Numbered from the stretch's first letter, positions 7,918 through 15,828 are shown. The stretch is DNA of 64,000 nt from DATHTC01 sp035456465 (GCA_035456465.1 DATIDD010000063.1:4337-68336), one strand, 5' to 3'. The notes: generated by a model from the letters alone, not told the origin. Made by a program: numbers and translations.

Positions 7918-8265
7918 TCAGGGAACCCGCAGCGCCTGGCCGATCTGGAGATTCGTCGGGTCGACGTCCGGGTTGAGCGTCAGGAGCTCCTCCACCGACG
8001 TCCCGAACTGCTCGGCGATCGTCTCGAGGGTGTCGCCGGACTGGATCACGTAGGTCGACGCCGCCGGGGCGGTCGTCGTCGCCGGCGCGGTCGTCGTCGC
8101 CGGTGCCGTCGTCTCGGCCTGCGCCGTCGTCGCGGCCGCCGGCGTCGTCGCCGCCGGCTCCTGGTCGGCGGAGATCGCCGAGCGGACGAGCAGCACGAGG
8201 ACGGTCGCCGCGAGCAGGAAGGCCGCCGGCGCCGCGAGCCGCGCGAGCTGCCGGCGGTCGCTCAC
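7918..8265 (-). CDS. LysM-domain membrane-anchored protein
   Basis: This 115-aa protein has one transmembrane helix (about residues 11-30), then a Thr/Ala/Pro-rich linker built from tandem TTTAPA-like repeats (about 38-70), and a C-terminal LysM domain starting STYVIQSGDTLETIAEQFG and ending NPDVDPTNLQIGQALRVP. LysM binds peptidoglycan or chitin glycans, so it probably sits in the cell envelope. GTG start at 8265 overlaps the pyrF stop (GTGA), so it is co-transcribed with pyrF although the roles look unrelated. No catalytic domain is attached. Confidence 0.85.
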   Translation of the reverse strand: MSDRRQLARLAAPAAFLLAATVLVLLVRSAISADQEPAATTPAAATTAQAETTAPATTTAPATTTAPAASTYVIQSGDTLETIAEQFGTSVEELLTLNPDVDPTNLQIGQALRVP

Positions 8266-9164
8266 CAGCCGGCGACGGCCCACACCTCGCGCGCGAGCCG
8301 CGCGGCCTCGACACCGGCGGCGTGCCGCCAGTCCTCGTCGCCGGTCGCGCGCGCGGCGTACATCACCGAGCGCGACACGGTCACGAGCGCGCTGGCCGGG
8401 CCGCTCGTGAACGCGCGGGCGACGTCGGCCGGCGTGGCCCCCTGGGCGCCGACGCCGGGCAGGAGGAGGATCGCCTGCGGCATCAGCCGTCGGGCCTCCC
8501 CGACCGCCCGCGGGTGGGTCGCGCCGACGACGGCGCCGACGCTCGAGAGGCCCCGCTCGCCGACGAGGTCCTCGCCCCAGTCCTTCACGAGCGCCGCCAC
8601 CTGGTGCCAGAGCGGCCGACCGTCGGAGAGGGTCAAGTCCTGCACGTCGGCGCCGCCGGCGTTCGACGTCTTGACCAGGCAGAAGATCCCACCCCCGCTC
8701 CGCCGGCACGCCTGGAGGAACGGCTCGACCGCGTCCGACCCCAGGTACGGGTTCACGGTGAGCGCGTCGGCGAGGCCCGACTCGAGGTAGGCGGCCGCGT
8801 ACGCGCGCGCCGTGGAGCCGATGTCGCCGCGCTTGCCGTCCGCGACGACGAGCAGGCCGGCGCGGCGCGCGTAGCCGCACACGTCCTCGAAGGCGCGCAT
8901 GCCCTCGGCGCCGAGCGCCTCGAAGAATGCGAGTTGCGGCTTGACCGCGACGACGTGGGGCGCGACGGCGTCGACGAGCCCGCAGCAGAAGCGCGCGTAC
9001 GAGCCCGCCACGTCGGGATCCCCGCGGAGCTCGACGGGGAGGAGCTCTGCGCGCGGGTCGAGCCCGACGACGAGCTGCGACCGCTTGCGCTCGACGGCGG
9101 CCGCGAGGCGGTCGGCGAAGGCGACGGTGGCGGAGGTCGACTGGGCCTCGACGTGCTGCGCCAT
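8262..9164 (-). CDS. pyrF: orotidine 5'-phosphate decarboxylase
   Basis: It decarboxylates OMP to UMP, the last step of de novo pyrimidine synthesis. The 300-aa length and the motif DGKRGDIGSTA (catalytic Asp/Lys/Asp) identify the longer type-2 group found in actinobacteria and mycobacteria. LVVGLDPR near residue 31 and VKTSNAG are also typical. ATG start at 9164; TAGATT lies 9 nt upstream, so the leader would be at most a few nucleotides. pyrE is on the same strand 2 kb upstream, separated by two other genes. Confidence 0.95.
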   Translation of the reverse strand: MAQHVEAQSTSATVAFADRLAAAVERKRSQLVVGLDPRAELLPVELRGDPDVAGSYARFCCGLVDAVAPHVVAVKPQLAFFEALGAEGMRAFEDVCGYARRAGLLVVADGKRGDIGSTARAYAAAYLESGLADALTVNPYLGSDAVEPFLQACRRSGGGIFCLVKTSNAGGADVQDLTLSDGRPLWHQVAALVKDWGEDLVGERGLSSVGAVVGATHPRAVGEARRLMPQAILLLPGVGAQGATPADVARAFTSGPASALVTVSRSVMYAARATGDEDWRHAAGVEAARLAREVWAVAGW

Positions 9165-9173
9165 CTCGGCCCC

Positions 9174-9179
9174 AATCTA
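9174..9179 (-). promoter_or_regulatory. -10 box for near-leaderless pyrF mRNA
   Basis: TAGATT on the minus strand ends 9 nt before the ATG at 9164. Confidence 0.35.
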
Positions 9180-9187
9180 ACGCGACG

Positions 9188-10834
9188 TCAGGCTGCCACC
9201 CGTGCGACCTGCGCGAACGGGAGCACGCGGAGCTCCGGAGGCGGGCGGCGGAGGAACTGCGCGACGAGGAGCAGCTCGGCGCCATCCTCGGGCGGCAGCT
9301 CCGCCCGGGTGGCCTCGTTGACCCCCGCCTCGAGCTCCAGCCGCGCGCCGGCGCCCGGCGGCAGCGTCCGCACGGCCGCGACGCGGCCCTCGCGCACGAA
9401 GAAGGCACGCGTGAAGCCGTCCTGCGCGGCGGGGACGAGGAGGACGGCGCTCGTCCGCCGCAGCCGCTCGAGCGTCCGCACGCGGCGAAGCACCGCCTCG
9501 AGCGCAGCCAGCCGGTCGCGGTGGCGCGCGGCGTCCTCGAAGCGAAGGTCGTGCGAGAGCCGGGCCACGCGCGCCCGCGCCGAGGCCAGCGCCTCCTCGG
9601 GGGAGTCGTGCTCGCCGAGCGCGCGCGCGGCCAGCCGCGCCTGCGTTCTCGCGTGGACCGGGCCGAGCACGGGCGTGTCGGCCGGGAGCTTCAGGCGCGC
9701 GAGATCCTCGCTGACGACCCAGGAGCGGCCGCGGCGCCGCAGGTAGACGCCGCCGCGCTTCCCCCGCGCGTTCGCCGGCGGGCGCAGCTCACGGATCAGC
9801 CGCAACTCCTCGAGCGCGGCCTCGAGCTCGGACCCGAGCACGCGCCACTCGATCCGCTCCACCGCCGCGAGCGCGGCCTCGACCGCCGGCCGCTGACGGT
9901 CGCTGCGGAAGTACGAGCGCAGGCGCGCCCGGAGGTCGCGCGCCCTCCCCACGTAGAGGACGACCTCGTTCGCGTCGCGGAAGAGGTAGACGCCGGGGCG
10001 CGGCGGTGCACCGTGCACGAGCGAGCGCTTCGCGTACACGCGACGTGCACGCGGCGCCGACAGATCGGCGAGCTCGGCGACCGTCCGCGCCCCGCGCTCC
10101 TGCGCCAGCCCGATGAGGCCGAGCAGCACCTCCGCCGTCGCCTGCGCGTCCGGGAGCGCCCGGTGGCACGGCTGCACCGACGTCCCGAAGAACCATGCGA
10201 GCGAGGCGAGCCCGAAGCGCGACACGCGGCCCTCGAGCAGCCGCCGAGCGAGCGACACCGTGTCCACGACCGGCCCGGCGAGCCGCCGCCCCGTCAGCCG
10301 ACCCACTTCGCGGTCGAGGAACGCGAGGTCGAAGCGCGCGTTGTGTGCGACGAGCACCGCGTCGCCGGCGAAGTCGAGGAACCGACGGACCGCCCACTCG
10401 GCGCTCGGCGCGGCCCGCAGCTCGGCGTCGCGGATCCCGGTGAGGCTCGAGACGGCGACGGGGAGCCGCCCGCCGGGGTTCACGAACGTCTGGAGGTCGC
10501 CGTCGAGCTCGAGCGCCCGGACGCGGACGGCACCGAGCTCGCAGATCCGGGAGCGCTCGGGCGAGAGGCCGGTCGTCTCGAGGTCGACGACGGCGAACAC
10601 GGCGTCCTCCAGCAGCAGGTCCGACCCCGGCGGCGATGCGAGCGCGACCGCGCCGCCCCGCCATGCCAGGCGGGCGTCGCCCGAGACGACGTCGTCGAGG
10701 AGCTCCCGGGCAAGGCCTGCAGGCGCCGAGGCGAGCGCGAACAGCCGGCGCGCGGCCTCCTCGGCCGCGACGGGCGCGCGACGCTCCTCGACGAGCTCGA
10801 CGAGACGGTCGGCCGAGTCGAACGCGAGCTGCAC
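9188..10834 (-). CDS. DEDD exonuclease / GIY-YIG nuclease fusion (Rv2191-like)
   Basis: This 548-aa protein joins two nuclease modules. Residues 78-240 are a DnaQ-type 3'-5' exonuclease with VVDLETTGL (Asp84, Glu86), AHNARFDL (Asp169) and CHRALPDAQ (His224, Asp229). Residues 278-350 are a UvrC/Cho-type GIY-YIG domain (GVYLF at 281, VVLYVGRARDLRARLRSYF at 291). The 75-residue N-terminal segment and the C-terminal 180 residues are unassigned. The layout matches mycobacterial Rv2191 and suggests excision-repair incision coupled to end trimming (inference). GTG start at 10834 is supported by TACGCT 7 nt upstream. Confidence 0.9.
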   Translation of the reverse strand: MQLAFDSADRLVELVEERRAPVAAEEAARRLFALASAPAGLARELLDDVVSGDARLAWRGGAVALASPPGSDLLLEDAVFAVVDLETTGLSPERSRICELGAVRVRALELDGDLQTFVNPGGRLPVAVSSLTGIRDAELRAAPSAEWAVRRFLDFAGDAVLVAHNARFDLAFLDREVGRLTGRRLAGPVVDTVSLARRLLEGRVSRFGLASLAWFFGTSVQPCHRALPDAQATAEVLLGLIGLAQERGARTVAELADLSAPRARRVYAKRSLVHGAPPRPGVYLFRDANEVVLYVGRARDLRARLRSYFRSDRQRPAVEAALAAVERIEWRVLGSELEAALEELRLIRELRPPANARGKRGGVYLRRRGRSWVVSEDLARLKLPADTPVLGPVHARTQARLAARALGEHDSPEEALASARARVARLSHDLRFEDAARHRDRLAALEAVLRRVRTLERLRRTSAVLLVPAAQDGFTRAFFVREGRVAAVRTLPPGAGARLELEAGVNEATRAELPPEDGAELLLVAQFLRRPPPELRVLPFAQVARVAA

Positions 10835-10841
10835 AGGCCGA

Positions 10842-10847
10842 AGCGTA
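10842..10847 (-). promoter_or_regulatory. -10 box for leaderless nuclease-fusion mRNA
   Basis: TACGCT on the minus strand ends 7 nt before the GTG at 10834. Confidence 0.45.
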
Positions 10848-10874
10848 TGCGAACATGTGTTCGTATGACAAGGC

Positions 10875-10903
10875 GGAAAGAGGGCCGCCCCGGTGGACGG
10901 CCC
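10875..10903 (-). terminator. intrinsic terminator of the HU gene
   Basis: On the minus strand GGGCCGTCC and GGGCGGCCC (10895-10903 and 10882-10890) form a 9-bp stem with one mismatch-type pair and a 4-nt ACCG loop, followed by TCTTTCC. It lies 25 bp past the HU stop codon. Confidence 0.6.
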
Positions 10904-10927
10904 CCGTGAGCCTCGAGGAGGGGCCTC

Positions 10928-11206
10928 CTACTGCTTGACCGCGCTCTTCAGCCCGCTGCCCGCCGAGAATTTGGGAACGCGCGCTGCGGGAATGTGGACC
11001 TTCTGCGACGGGTTGCGCGGGTTGACGCCCTCGCGCGCCGCGCGCTGCGAGGTCGAGAACTTGCCGAACCCCGTGAACGTCACCGCGTCGCCGCTCTTCA
11101 GGGTCTCGGTGATCGAGTCGAGGAAGGCGTCGACCGCCTTCGCGGCGTCACGCGCCGAGAGGCCGCTCTTCTGGGCCACGCGGCCGACGAACTCCTGCTT
11201 GGTCAT
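10928..11206 (-). CDS. hup: HU-family histone-like DNA-binding protein
   Basis: The 92-aa product is a complete HU: helices TKQEFVGRVAQKSGLSARDA and AVDAFLDSITETLKSG, then the beta-arm region FGKFSTSQRAAREGVNPRNP with the Arg-Asn-Pro tip that inserts into DNA. It lacks the long Lys/Ala-rich tail of mycobacterial and streptomycete HupB/HupS. It bends and compacts DNA as a dimer. ATG start at 11206 follows an ideal AGGAGGAG ribosome-binding site, unlike most genes here, in keeping with high expression. A promoter and a terminator make it a single-gene unit. Confidence 0.96.
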   Translation of the reverse strand: MTKQEFVGRVAQKSGLSARDAAKAVDAFLDSITETLKSGDAVTFTGFGKFSTSQRAAREGVNPRNPSQKVHIPAARVPKFSAGSGLKSAVKQ

Positions 11207-11244
11207 CAGCTCCTCCTGACGTTGTTACAAACGATCGGCGCCGG

Positions 11245-11274
11245 ACCCTAGCACGGTGATCGGATGTGGCTCAA
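11245..11274 (-). promoter_or_regulatory. promoter of the HU gene
   Basis: On the minus strand TTGAGC (11269-11274) and TAGGGT (11245-11250) are spaced 18 bp apart and precede a 30-40 nt leader with AGGAGGAG. The -35 box overlaps the pyrE stop codon. Confidence 0.5.
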
Positions 11275-11828
11275 CCATGCGGTTCTGCTGGCGTTTTCTC
11301 GGCGCTGACCAGCTCACTTGCGCGGAAGAGCGGCCACAGGCGCACGGCCCGCCGTGCGAGACCGTCGGTTCCGCCCTCCTCGCGGTCGACGACACAGACC
11401 GCAGCCCGCACCTCCAAACCGGCCTCGCGCAGCGCGTCGACCGCCTCGCAGGCGGCGCCTCCCGAGGTCACGACGTCCTCGACGAGCACCACCCGCAGCC
11501 CGGGCTCGAAGGCGCCCTCGATCCGGTTGCCGGTGCCGTAGGCCTTCGCCTCGCCGCGGACGATCAGGAACGGCAACCCGGACGCGAGCGACGCCGAGGC
11601 CGCGAGCGCGACCGCCCCGAGCTCGGGCCCGGCCAGGAGCTGGACGGCCGGATCGGCCTCGTGGGCCTTGGCGGCGATCCGCTCGCCGAGCGGGCCGAGC
11701 ACGTCCGGACGCGTCTCGAAGCGGTACTTGTCGAGGTAGTAGCGCGACCGCCGTCCCGAGCGCAGCACGAAGTCGCCCTCGAGCAGCGCGTGCTCCCGCA
11801 GCGCCGCGCGGAGCTCGTCGTCGGTCAT
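11271..11828 (-). CDS. pyrE: orotate phosphoribosyltransferase
   Basis: It makes OMP from orotate and PRPP in pyrimidine synthesis; pyrF acts next. The 185-aa protein has the PRPP-binding motif VVLVEDVVTSGGA (about 112-124) with the paired acidic residues, LLAGPELGAVALA and the catalytic loop region around RGEAKAYGTGNRIEG. Its ATG at 11828 overlaps the stop of the upstream 66-aa gene by 4 bp, so it is translated from the same mRNA as the roadblock pair. Confidence 0.94.
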   Translation of the reverse strand: MTDDELRAALREHALLEGDFVLRSGRRSRYYLDKYRFETRPDVLGPLGERIAAKAHEADPAVQLLAGPELGAVALAASASLASGLPFLIVRGEAKAYGTGNRIEGAFEPGLRVVLVEDVVTSGGAACEAVDALREAGLEVRAAVCVVDREEGGTDGLARRAVRLWPLFRASELVSAEKTPAEPHG

Positions 11829-12025
11829 CCGCGGCCGGCAGCGAGGCCGTCGCGCGCGATCGCGAGCAGCCGGTCGGCCTCGGGGGCGCCGGCCTCGAGC
11901 GAGACCATCGAGCCGTCGCCGTAGTAGAGGTCCACGTGCTCGCGCCGCGCGCCGCGACGCCGTCGGAGCAGCGTCAGGCCGGCGAGCCCTGCGACGAGCG
12001 CGACGGCCGTGCTACGCAGCCGCAC
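11825..12025 (-). CDS. small membrane protein of unknown function
   Basis: I do not recognise this 66-aa protein. One transmembrane helix (about residues 5-20) is followed by a cluster RRRRGARR, predicting the C-terminus in the cytoplasm, and a short soluble part with VDLYYGDGSMVSLE. The GTG start at 12025 lies inside the 3' end of the roadblock gene (14-bp overlap) and its own stop overlaps pyrE by 4 bp, so it is translationally coupled to both. It could serve as a membrane partner for the roadblock protein (inference). Confidence 0.6.
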   Translation of the reverse strand: MRLRSTAVALVAGLAGLTLLRRRRGARREHVDLYYGDGSMVSLEAGAPEADRLLAIARDGLAAGRG

Positions 12026-12470
12026 CGCCGTCCCCTTCCTCCGCCGCCGCCTCTCCCTCGGCAGGCGTCGCTGCCTCCGCAGGCGCCTCGGCCGGCTCCT
12101 GCTTGCGGCGCCGGCGCTTCGGCTTGGCCGGGGCGGCGTCGGCCTCGGCCAGCGACCGCAGGCACGTGCGCAGGTCGTAGAAGACGAGCCCGACGGTGGC
12201 ACTCGGCCCGGTCGTGGCGGCGAGGGTCCGCTCGCCGTCCCGGACGACGAAGACGCTCCCGTCGCGCGTCGCCACCTCGAGCTGCGAGAGCTCGCGGTCG
12301 CTGCCCGCCGCCGCGGCCTCGAGCAGCTGTCGCGCCGTGCGCGCGAGGCGCTCGGCCCGCTCCGACGGGAGCGACGAGGCCTCCACGTCGCCGCCGGGGC
12401 CGACGAGCACGGCGCCGTCGACCTGCGACGAGACCTCCATCAGGTCGGCGATCGCGTGCTCCGCGTCCAC
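12012..12470 (-). CDS. roadblock/LC7-like domain protein
   Basis: The 152-aa product starts with a roadblock/LC7-like fold (about residues 3-100: DLMEVSSQVDGAVLVGPGG, then the strands ELSQLEVATRDGSVFVVRDG and a hydrophobic GLVFYDL). Roadblock proteins in bacteria usually scaffold or regulate small Ras-like GTPases such as MglA; no GTPase gene is in this window. The C-terminal third is a low-complexity tail, first basic (KPKRRRRKQ) then Ala/Glu-rich. GTG start at 12470 has TAGCGT 8 nt upstream. Assignment rests on pattern, not on an alignment. Confidence 0.65.
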   Translation of the reverse strand: MDAEHAIADLMEVSSQVDGAVLVGPGGDVEASSLPSERAERLARTARQLLEAAAAGSDRELSQLEVATRDGSVFVVRDGERTLAATTGPSATVGLVFYDLRTCLRSLAEADAAPAKPKRRRRKQEPAEAPAEAATPAEGEAAAEEGDGGAAA

Positions 12471-12478
12471 GGCGCCCG

Positions 12479-12484
12479 ACGCTA
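12479..12484 (-). promoter_or_regulatory. -10 box for leaderless roadblock-gene mRNA
   Basis: TAGCGT on the minus strand ends 8 nt before the GTG at 12470; it would drive roadblock, the 66-aa gene and pyrE. Confidence 0.4.
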
Positions 12485-12569
12485 CCACCTGACGGCGGCG
12501 GCGCCTCCGGCCAACCGCACGGCGATACTCCGGCGCGTCAGGCTGCAACGTCGCGCCCACCCGACCGAG

Positions 12570-13394
12570 ATGAGCACCCTCCACGAGCCGATCGAGAAGT
12601 TCTTCCGCGACCGGGGCACCCACCTGGCCGCGATGATCGCCTACTTCGCGCTCCTGTCCCTCGTGCCGCTGATCTTCCTGGCTCTCGCCGTGCTCGGCAT
12701 CTTCGGGCGCGCCGACGAGTCGAGCTACCTCGTCACGGAGCTGCAGGCACTGTTCCCGTCGCAGTCCATCTCGGACATCGTCGGCGTCGTCCGCGCGATC
12801 CAGGGCAACGCCGCGACGCTGGGGATCCTCGGGGCGATCTTCCTGCTGTGGAGCTCGCTGTCGCTGTTCAGCGCGCTCGAGTCGGCCTTCAACATCGTCT
12901 ACGAGCGCCCCAACCGGCCGTTCCTGCGTGGGAAGGCGCTCGCGTTCGTGCTGCTCGTGGCGTCCCTGATCGTGCTCTTCGCCGGCCTCGTGATGGCGAC
13001 GTTCGGGTACGCGCTGCTGCGGGACTTCGCCCCCGGGTTCGTCTCCAACGGCGTCGTCGCCTACCTGCTGTCGCTGCTCGTCTCGACCTCTGCGATCCTG
13101 CTCTTCCTCGTCGCCGTCTACTCGCGGCTGACGAACGCGCCGCTCGGGACGCGGGACGTGCTGCCGGGCTCCGCCCTCGCCGCCGTCCTGCTGCAGGCGA
13201 CGTTCCAGGTGCTGCCCGCCTTCTTCCGTTTCTCGGGGGATGCGATCCTGTCGCTGCGGGCGCTCGGGACCCCGGTGCTGCTACTGATCTGGCTCTACGT
13301 GGCGTCGAACGTGATCGTGCTCGGCGCGGAGGTGAACTGGTGGGCGGCGAAGCAGCAGGGCATCGAGGAGAACGAGGCCGCCGGGCTCGCGTAG
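12570..13394 (+). CDS. YihY/BrkB-family membrane protein
   Basis: The 274-aa product is a multi-pass membrane protein of the YihY (formerly BrkB) family: GTHLAAMIAYFALLSLVPLIFLALAVLG at the N-terminus is the family signature, and about six hydrophobic segments follow, ending with SLRALGTPVLLLIWLYVASNVIVLGAEVN. Family function is unsettled; older claims of RNase BN activity have been dropped. ATG start at 12570. A clear terminator follows the stop codon. Confidence 0.88.
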   Translation: MSTLHEPIEKFFRDRGTHLAAMIAYFALLSLVPLIFLALAVLGIFGRADESSYLVTELQALFPSQSISDIVGVVRAIQGNAATLGILGAIFLLWSSLSLFSALESAFNIVYERPNRPFLRGKALAFVLLVASLIVLFAGLVMATFGYALLRDFAPGFVSNGVVAYLLSLLVSTSAILLFLVAVYSRLTNAPLGTRDVLPGSALAAVLLQATFQVLPAFFRFSGDAILSLRALGTPVLLLIWLYVASNVIVLGAEVNWWAAKQQGIEENEAAGLA

Positions 13395-13416
13395 CCGCGC
13401 CGCCCGCGCGGCTTTT
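13394..13416 (+). terminator. intrinsic terminator after the YihY-family gene
   Basis: GCCGCGC (13394-13400) and GCGCGGC (13406-13412) form a 7-bp stem with a CGCCC loop followed by TTTT. Confidence 0.65.
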
Positions 13417-13470
13417 CCGCATCCGCGATCCGGGGCGGCCGGGATGACGCGGCGCCGGCGGCGCACCACC

Positions 13471-15111
13471 ATGCGCCCGATGGCCGTCAGCGCCCTTCCG
13501 TCGAGCCTCGAGATCGCACAGGCAGCGCAGCTCCGGCCCATCGCCGAGCTCGCGGCCGAGCTCGGGCTCGAGGACGACGAGCTCGAGCCGTACGGCCGCT
13601 TCAAGGCGAAGATCTCCCTGTCCGTGCTCGACCGGCTGCGCGACCGGCCCGACGGCAAGCTCGTCGCGGTCACCGCGATCACGCCGACGACGTCGGGCGA
13701 GGGGAAGACGACCACCGCGGTCGGCCTCGTCGAGGGGCTCGCGCGGCTCGGCCGGCGCCCCCTCGTGGCGCTCCGCGAGCCGTCGCTCGGCCCCGTCTTC
13801 GGGATCAAGGGCGGCGCCGCCGGCGGCGGCCACGCGCAGGTCGTCCCGATGGAGGACCTCAACCTCCACTTCACCGGCGACATCCACGCGATCACGGCCG
13901 CGAACAACCTGCTCGCCGCGATGGTCGACGCGCACCTGCTGCACGGGCGCGAGCCCCAGCTGGACGCCGCCTCGATCTCCTTCCGCCGGTGCCTCGACAT
14001 CAACGACCGCGCGCTGCGCCACATCGTGCTCGGGCTCGGCGGCCGGACGCACGGCGTCCCGCGCGAGGCGGGCTTCGACATCACCGCGGCGAGCGAGGTG
14101 ATGGGGATCATGGCCGTCGCCCGCGACCTCCCGGACCTCCGGGCGCGGGTCGGCGCGATCACCGTCGGACGCAGCCGGACCGGCGAGCGCGTCACGGCCG
14201 AGGACCTCGGCGCGGCAGGCGCGATGGCGGTGCTCCTGCGCGACGCGCTGAACCCGAACCTCGTGCAGACGCTCGAGGGACAGCCGGCGCTCGTCCACAT
14301 CGGCCCGTTCGGGAACATCGCCTCCGGCAACAACTCGCTCGTCGCCGACCGCGTCGGGCTCAAGCTCGCCGACTACGTCGTCACGGAGAGCGGCTTCGGC
14401 TCCGACATGGGGTTCGAGAAGCTGATGGACATCGTCGCGCCGCTCGGCGGGCTCCGCCCCGACGCCGCCGTGCTGGTCGCGACCGCGAAGACGATGCGCG
14501 CGCACGCCGACGACAACCTCGCCCGGCACGTCGAGATCGTCCGCGGTTTCGGGCTCGAGCCGGTCGTCGCCGTCAACCGCTTCCCCGGCGACTCGGACGC
14601 GGACGTCGCGCTCGTCGTCGACGCAGCGCGCGACGCGGGCGCGATCTGGATCGCCGAGTGCGACGCCTTCGAGCGCGGCGGGGCGGGTGCCGAGGAGCTC
14701 GCCGCCGCGGTCGTCGAGGCCTCCGAGCGGCCACAGGCGCCCCGGGCGCTGTACGAGCCGGACGCGCCGCTCGAGGCGAAGATCACCGCGATCGCGACAC
14801 GCGTCTACGGCGCCGCCGACGTGCACCTCGAGCAGGCCGCACGCACGGGGATCGAGCAGCTCGCGGCGGAGGGCCTGGGCGGGCTTCCCGTGGTGATGGC
14901 CAAGACGCACCTCTCGCTCTCGCACGACCCGCTGCTGGGAGCGTCGCCGAGCGACTTCGTCCTCCCCGTTCGCGACGTGCAGGCGTACACGGGCGCGGGC
15001 TGGGTGGTCGCGCTCTGCGGCGCGATGCAGACGATGCCCGGGCTGGGCAAGGAGCCCGCGGCGCTTCGCGTCGACCTCGACGGGGACGGCAGGATCGTCG
15101 GGCTCTTCTGA
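13471..15111 (+). CDS. fhs: formate--tetrahydrofolate ligase
   Basis: This enzyme makes 10-formyl-THF from formate, ATP and THF, feeding purine synthesis and one-carbon metabolism. The nucleotide site TPTTSGEGKTTT lies near residue 75, REPSLGPVFGIKGGAAGGG and FTGDIHAITAANNLLAA are family signatures, and the C-terminus has DVQAYTGAGWVVALCGAMQTMPGLG. Family length is about 555 aa. Possible ATG starts are 13444, 13471 and 13480; none has a good ribosome-binding site. I use 13471 because the first nine residues from 13444 are an unlikely Arg/Thr run. It is a single gene, with a palindromic repeat downstream. Confidence 0.95.
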   Translation: MRPMAVSALPSSLEIAQAAQLRPIAELAAELGLEDDELEPYGRFKAKISLSVLDRLRDRPDGKLVAVTAITPTTSGEGKTTTAVGLVEGLARLGRRPLVALREPSLGPVFGIKGGAAGGGHAQVVPMEDLNLHFTGDIHAITAANNLLAAMVDAHLLHGREPQLDAASISFRRCLDINDRALRHIVLGLGGRTHGVPREAGFDITAASEVMGIMAVARDLPDLRARVGAITVGRSRTGERVTAEDLGAAGAMAVLLRDALNPNLVQTLEGQPALVHIGPFGNIASGNNSLVADRVGLKLADYVVTESGFGSDMGFEKLMDIVAPLGGLRPDAAVLVATAKTMRAHADDNLARHVEIVRGFGLEPVVAVNRFPGDSDADVALVVDAARDAGAIWIAECDAFERGGAGAEELAAAVVEASERPQAPRALYEPDAPLEAKITAIATRVYGAADVHLEQAARTGIEQLAAEGLGGLPVVMAKTHLSLSHDPLLGASPSDFVLPVRDVQAYTGAGWVVALCGAMQTMPGLGKEPAALRVDLDGDGRIVGLF

Positions 15112-15181
15112 CGGCGGCGCGACCGGCCTCGGCGCCACGCGTCCGCCTCCGCGAGCGGTAGCAGCAGCGCGCCGGACCGAC

Positions 15182-15229
15182 GGGGACAGTCCCTAGGACT
15201 GTCCCCGGACACGGCCACAACGTGTCGAG
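15182..15229 (-). repeat. dispersed palindromic repeat, copy 2
   Basis: Read on the minus strand this 48-bp element matches copy 1 (5678-5725) at 44 of 48 positions with no gaps. The palindrome has one arm mismatch (GGGGACAGTCCT against GGGACTGTCCCC); the flank beginning CTCGACAC is also conserved. It lies between fhs and rdgB, in a convergent intergenic gap. Confidence 0.8.
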
Positions 15230-15261
15230 GCCGTGTCAGTCCTTCCACAGGGCTGCGGCTC

Positions 15262-15828
15262 TCACGGGTCGAACTGCTCGCGCAGCGCCGCCGCGGCCCG
15301 GGCGCGGTGGGAATGACGCCCCTTCCACGCGTCGCCGAGCTCCGCGACCGTCCGCTCCTCGCCGTCGGGGACGAAGATCGGGTCGTAGCCGAACCCCTCG
15401 TCGCCGCGCGGCTCGCGCGCCACCGTGCCCTCGAGCGTGCCGATGCCGACCCGTTCCTCTCCGTCCGGCGACACGGCGACCAGCGCGCACACGTAGCGCG
15501 CACGGCGGTCGCCGGCGTCGCCGACCCGCTCGAGCAGCGCCTCCACGGGGTCGCGGTTGCCGGCCCAGCGGGCCGAGTGGATCCCGGGCTCGCCGCCGAG
15601 CGCCTCCACCTCGATTCCCGAGTCCTCGCCCAGCACCCACGTGCGCGAGCCGTCGAGCACGAGCCCGAACCGCGCCTTCGCACGCGCGTTCTCCTCGTAC
15701 GACGTCCCCGTCTCCTCGGGGTACTCGACCTCGCCCACGGGCGACAGCTCCCACCCGGGGAGCGCGGCCCGCAGCTCCTCGAGCTTGTGCGGGTTCGCGG
15801 AGGCCAGGCGCGCGGTCAGCGCGCCCAC
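15262..15828 (-). CDS. rdgB: non-canonical purine NTP pyrophosphatase (RdgB/HAM1)
   Basis: The 188-aa product hydrolyses dITP/XTP to monophosphates so they are not built into nucleic acid. It shows the substrate-binding start LASANPHKLEELRAAL, EETGTSYEENARAKA, the acidic pair in GEDSGIEVEAL and the C-terminal GFGYDPIFVPDG and KGRHSHRARA motifs. GTG at 15828 overlaps the 3' end of the mgtC-like gene by 13 bp. It is the last gene of the murI-rph-mgtC-rdgB operon; rph-rdgB adjacency is common in bacteria. Confidence 0.94.
   Translation of the reverse strand: MGALTARLASANPHKLEELRAALPGWELSPVGEVEYPEETGTSYEENARAKARFGLVLDGSRTWVLGEDSGIEVEALGGEPGIHSARWAGNRDPVEALLERVGDAGDRRARYVCALVAVSPDGEERVGIGTLEGTVAREPRGDEGFGYDPIFVPDGEERTVAELGDAWKGRHSHRARAAAALREQFDP

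Noticed and set aside
8080..8165. Tandem GTCGTCGCCGG-like repeats that could be taken for a satellite or CRISPR-like array
   Set aside because: They encode the Thr/Ala/Pro linker of the LysM protein in frame and have no spacers of constant length.
13444..13470. ATG at 13444 as the fhs start
   Set aside because: It would add an Arg/Thr-rich leader unlike the family; ATG 13471 or 13480 fits better, although I cannot separate these two firmly.
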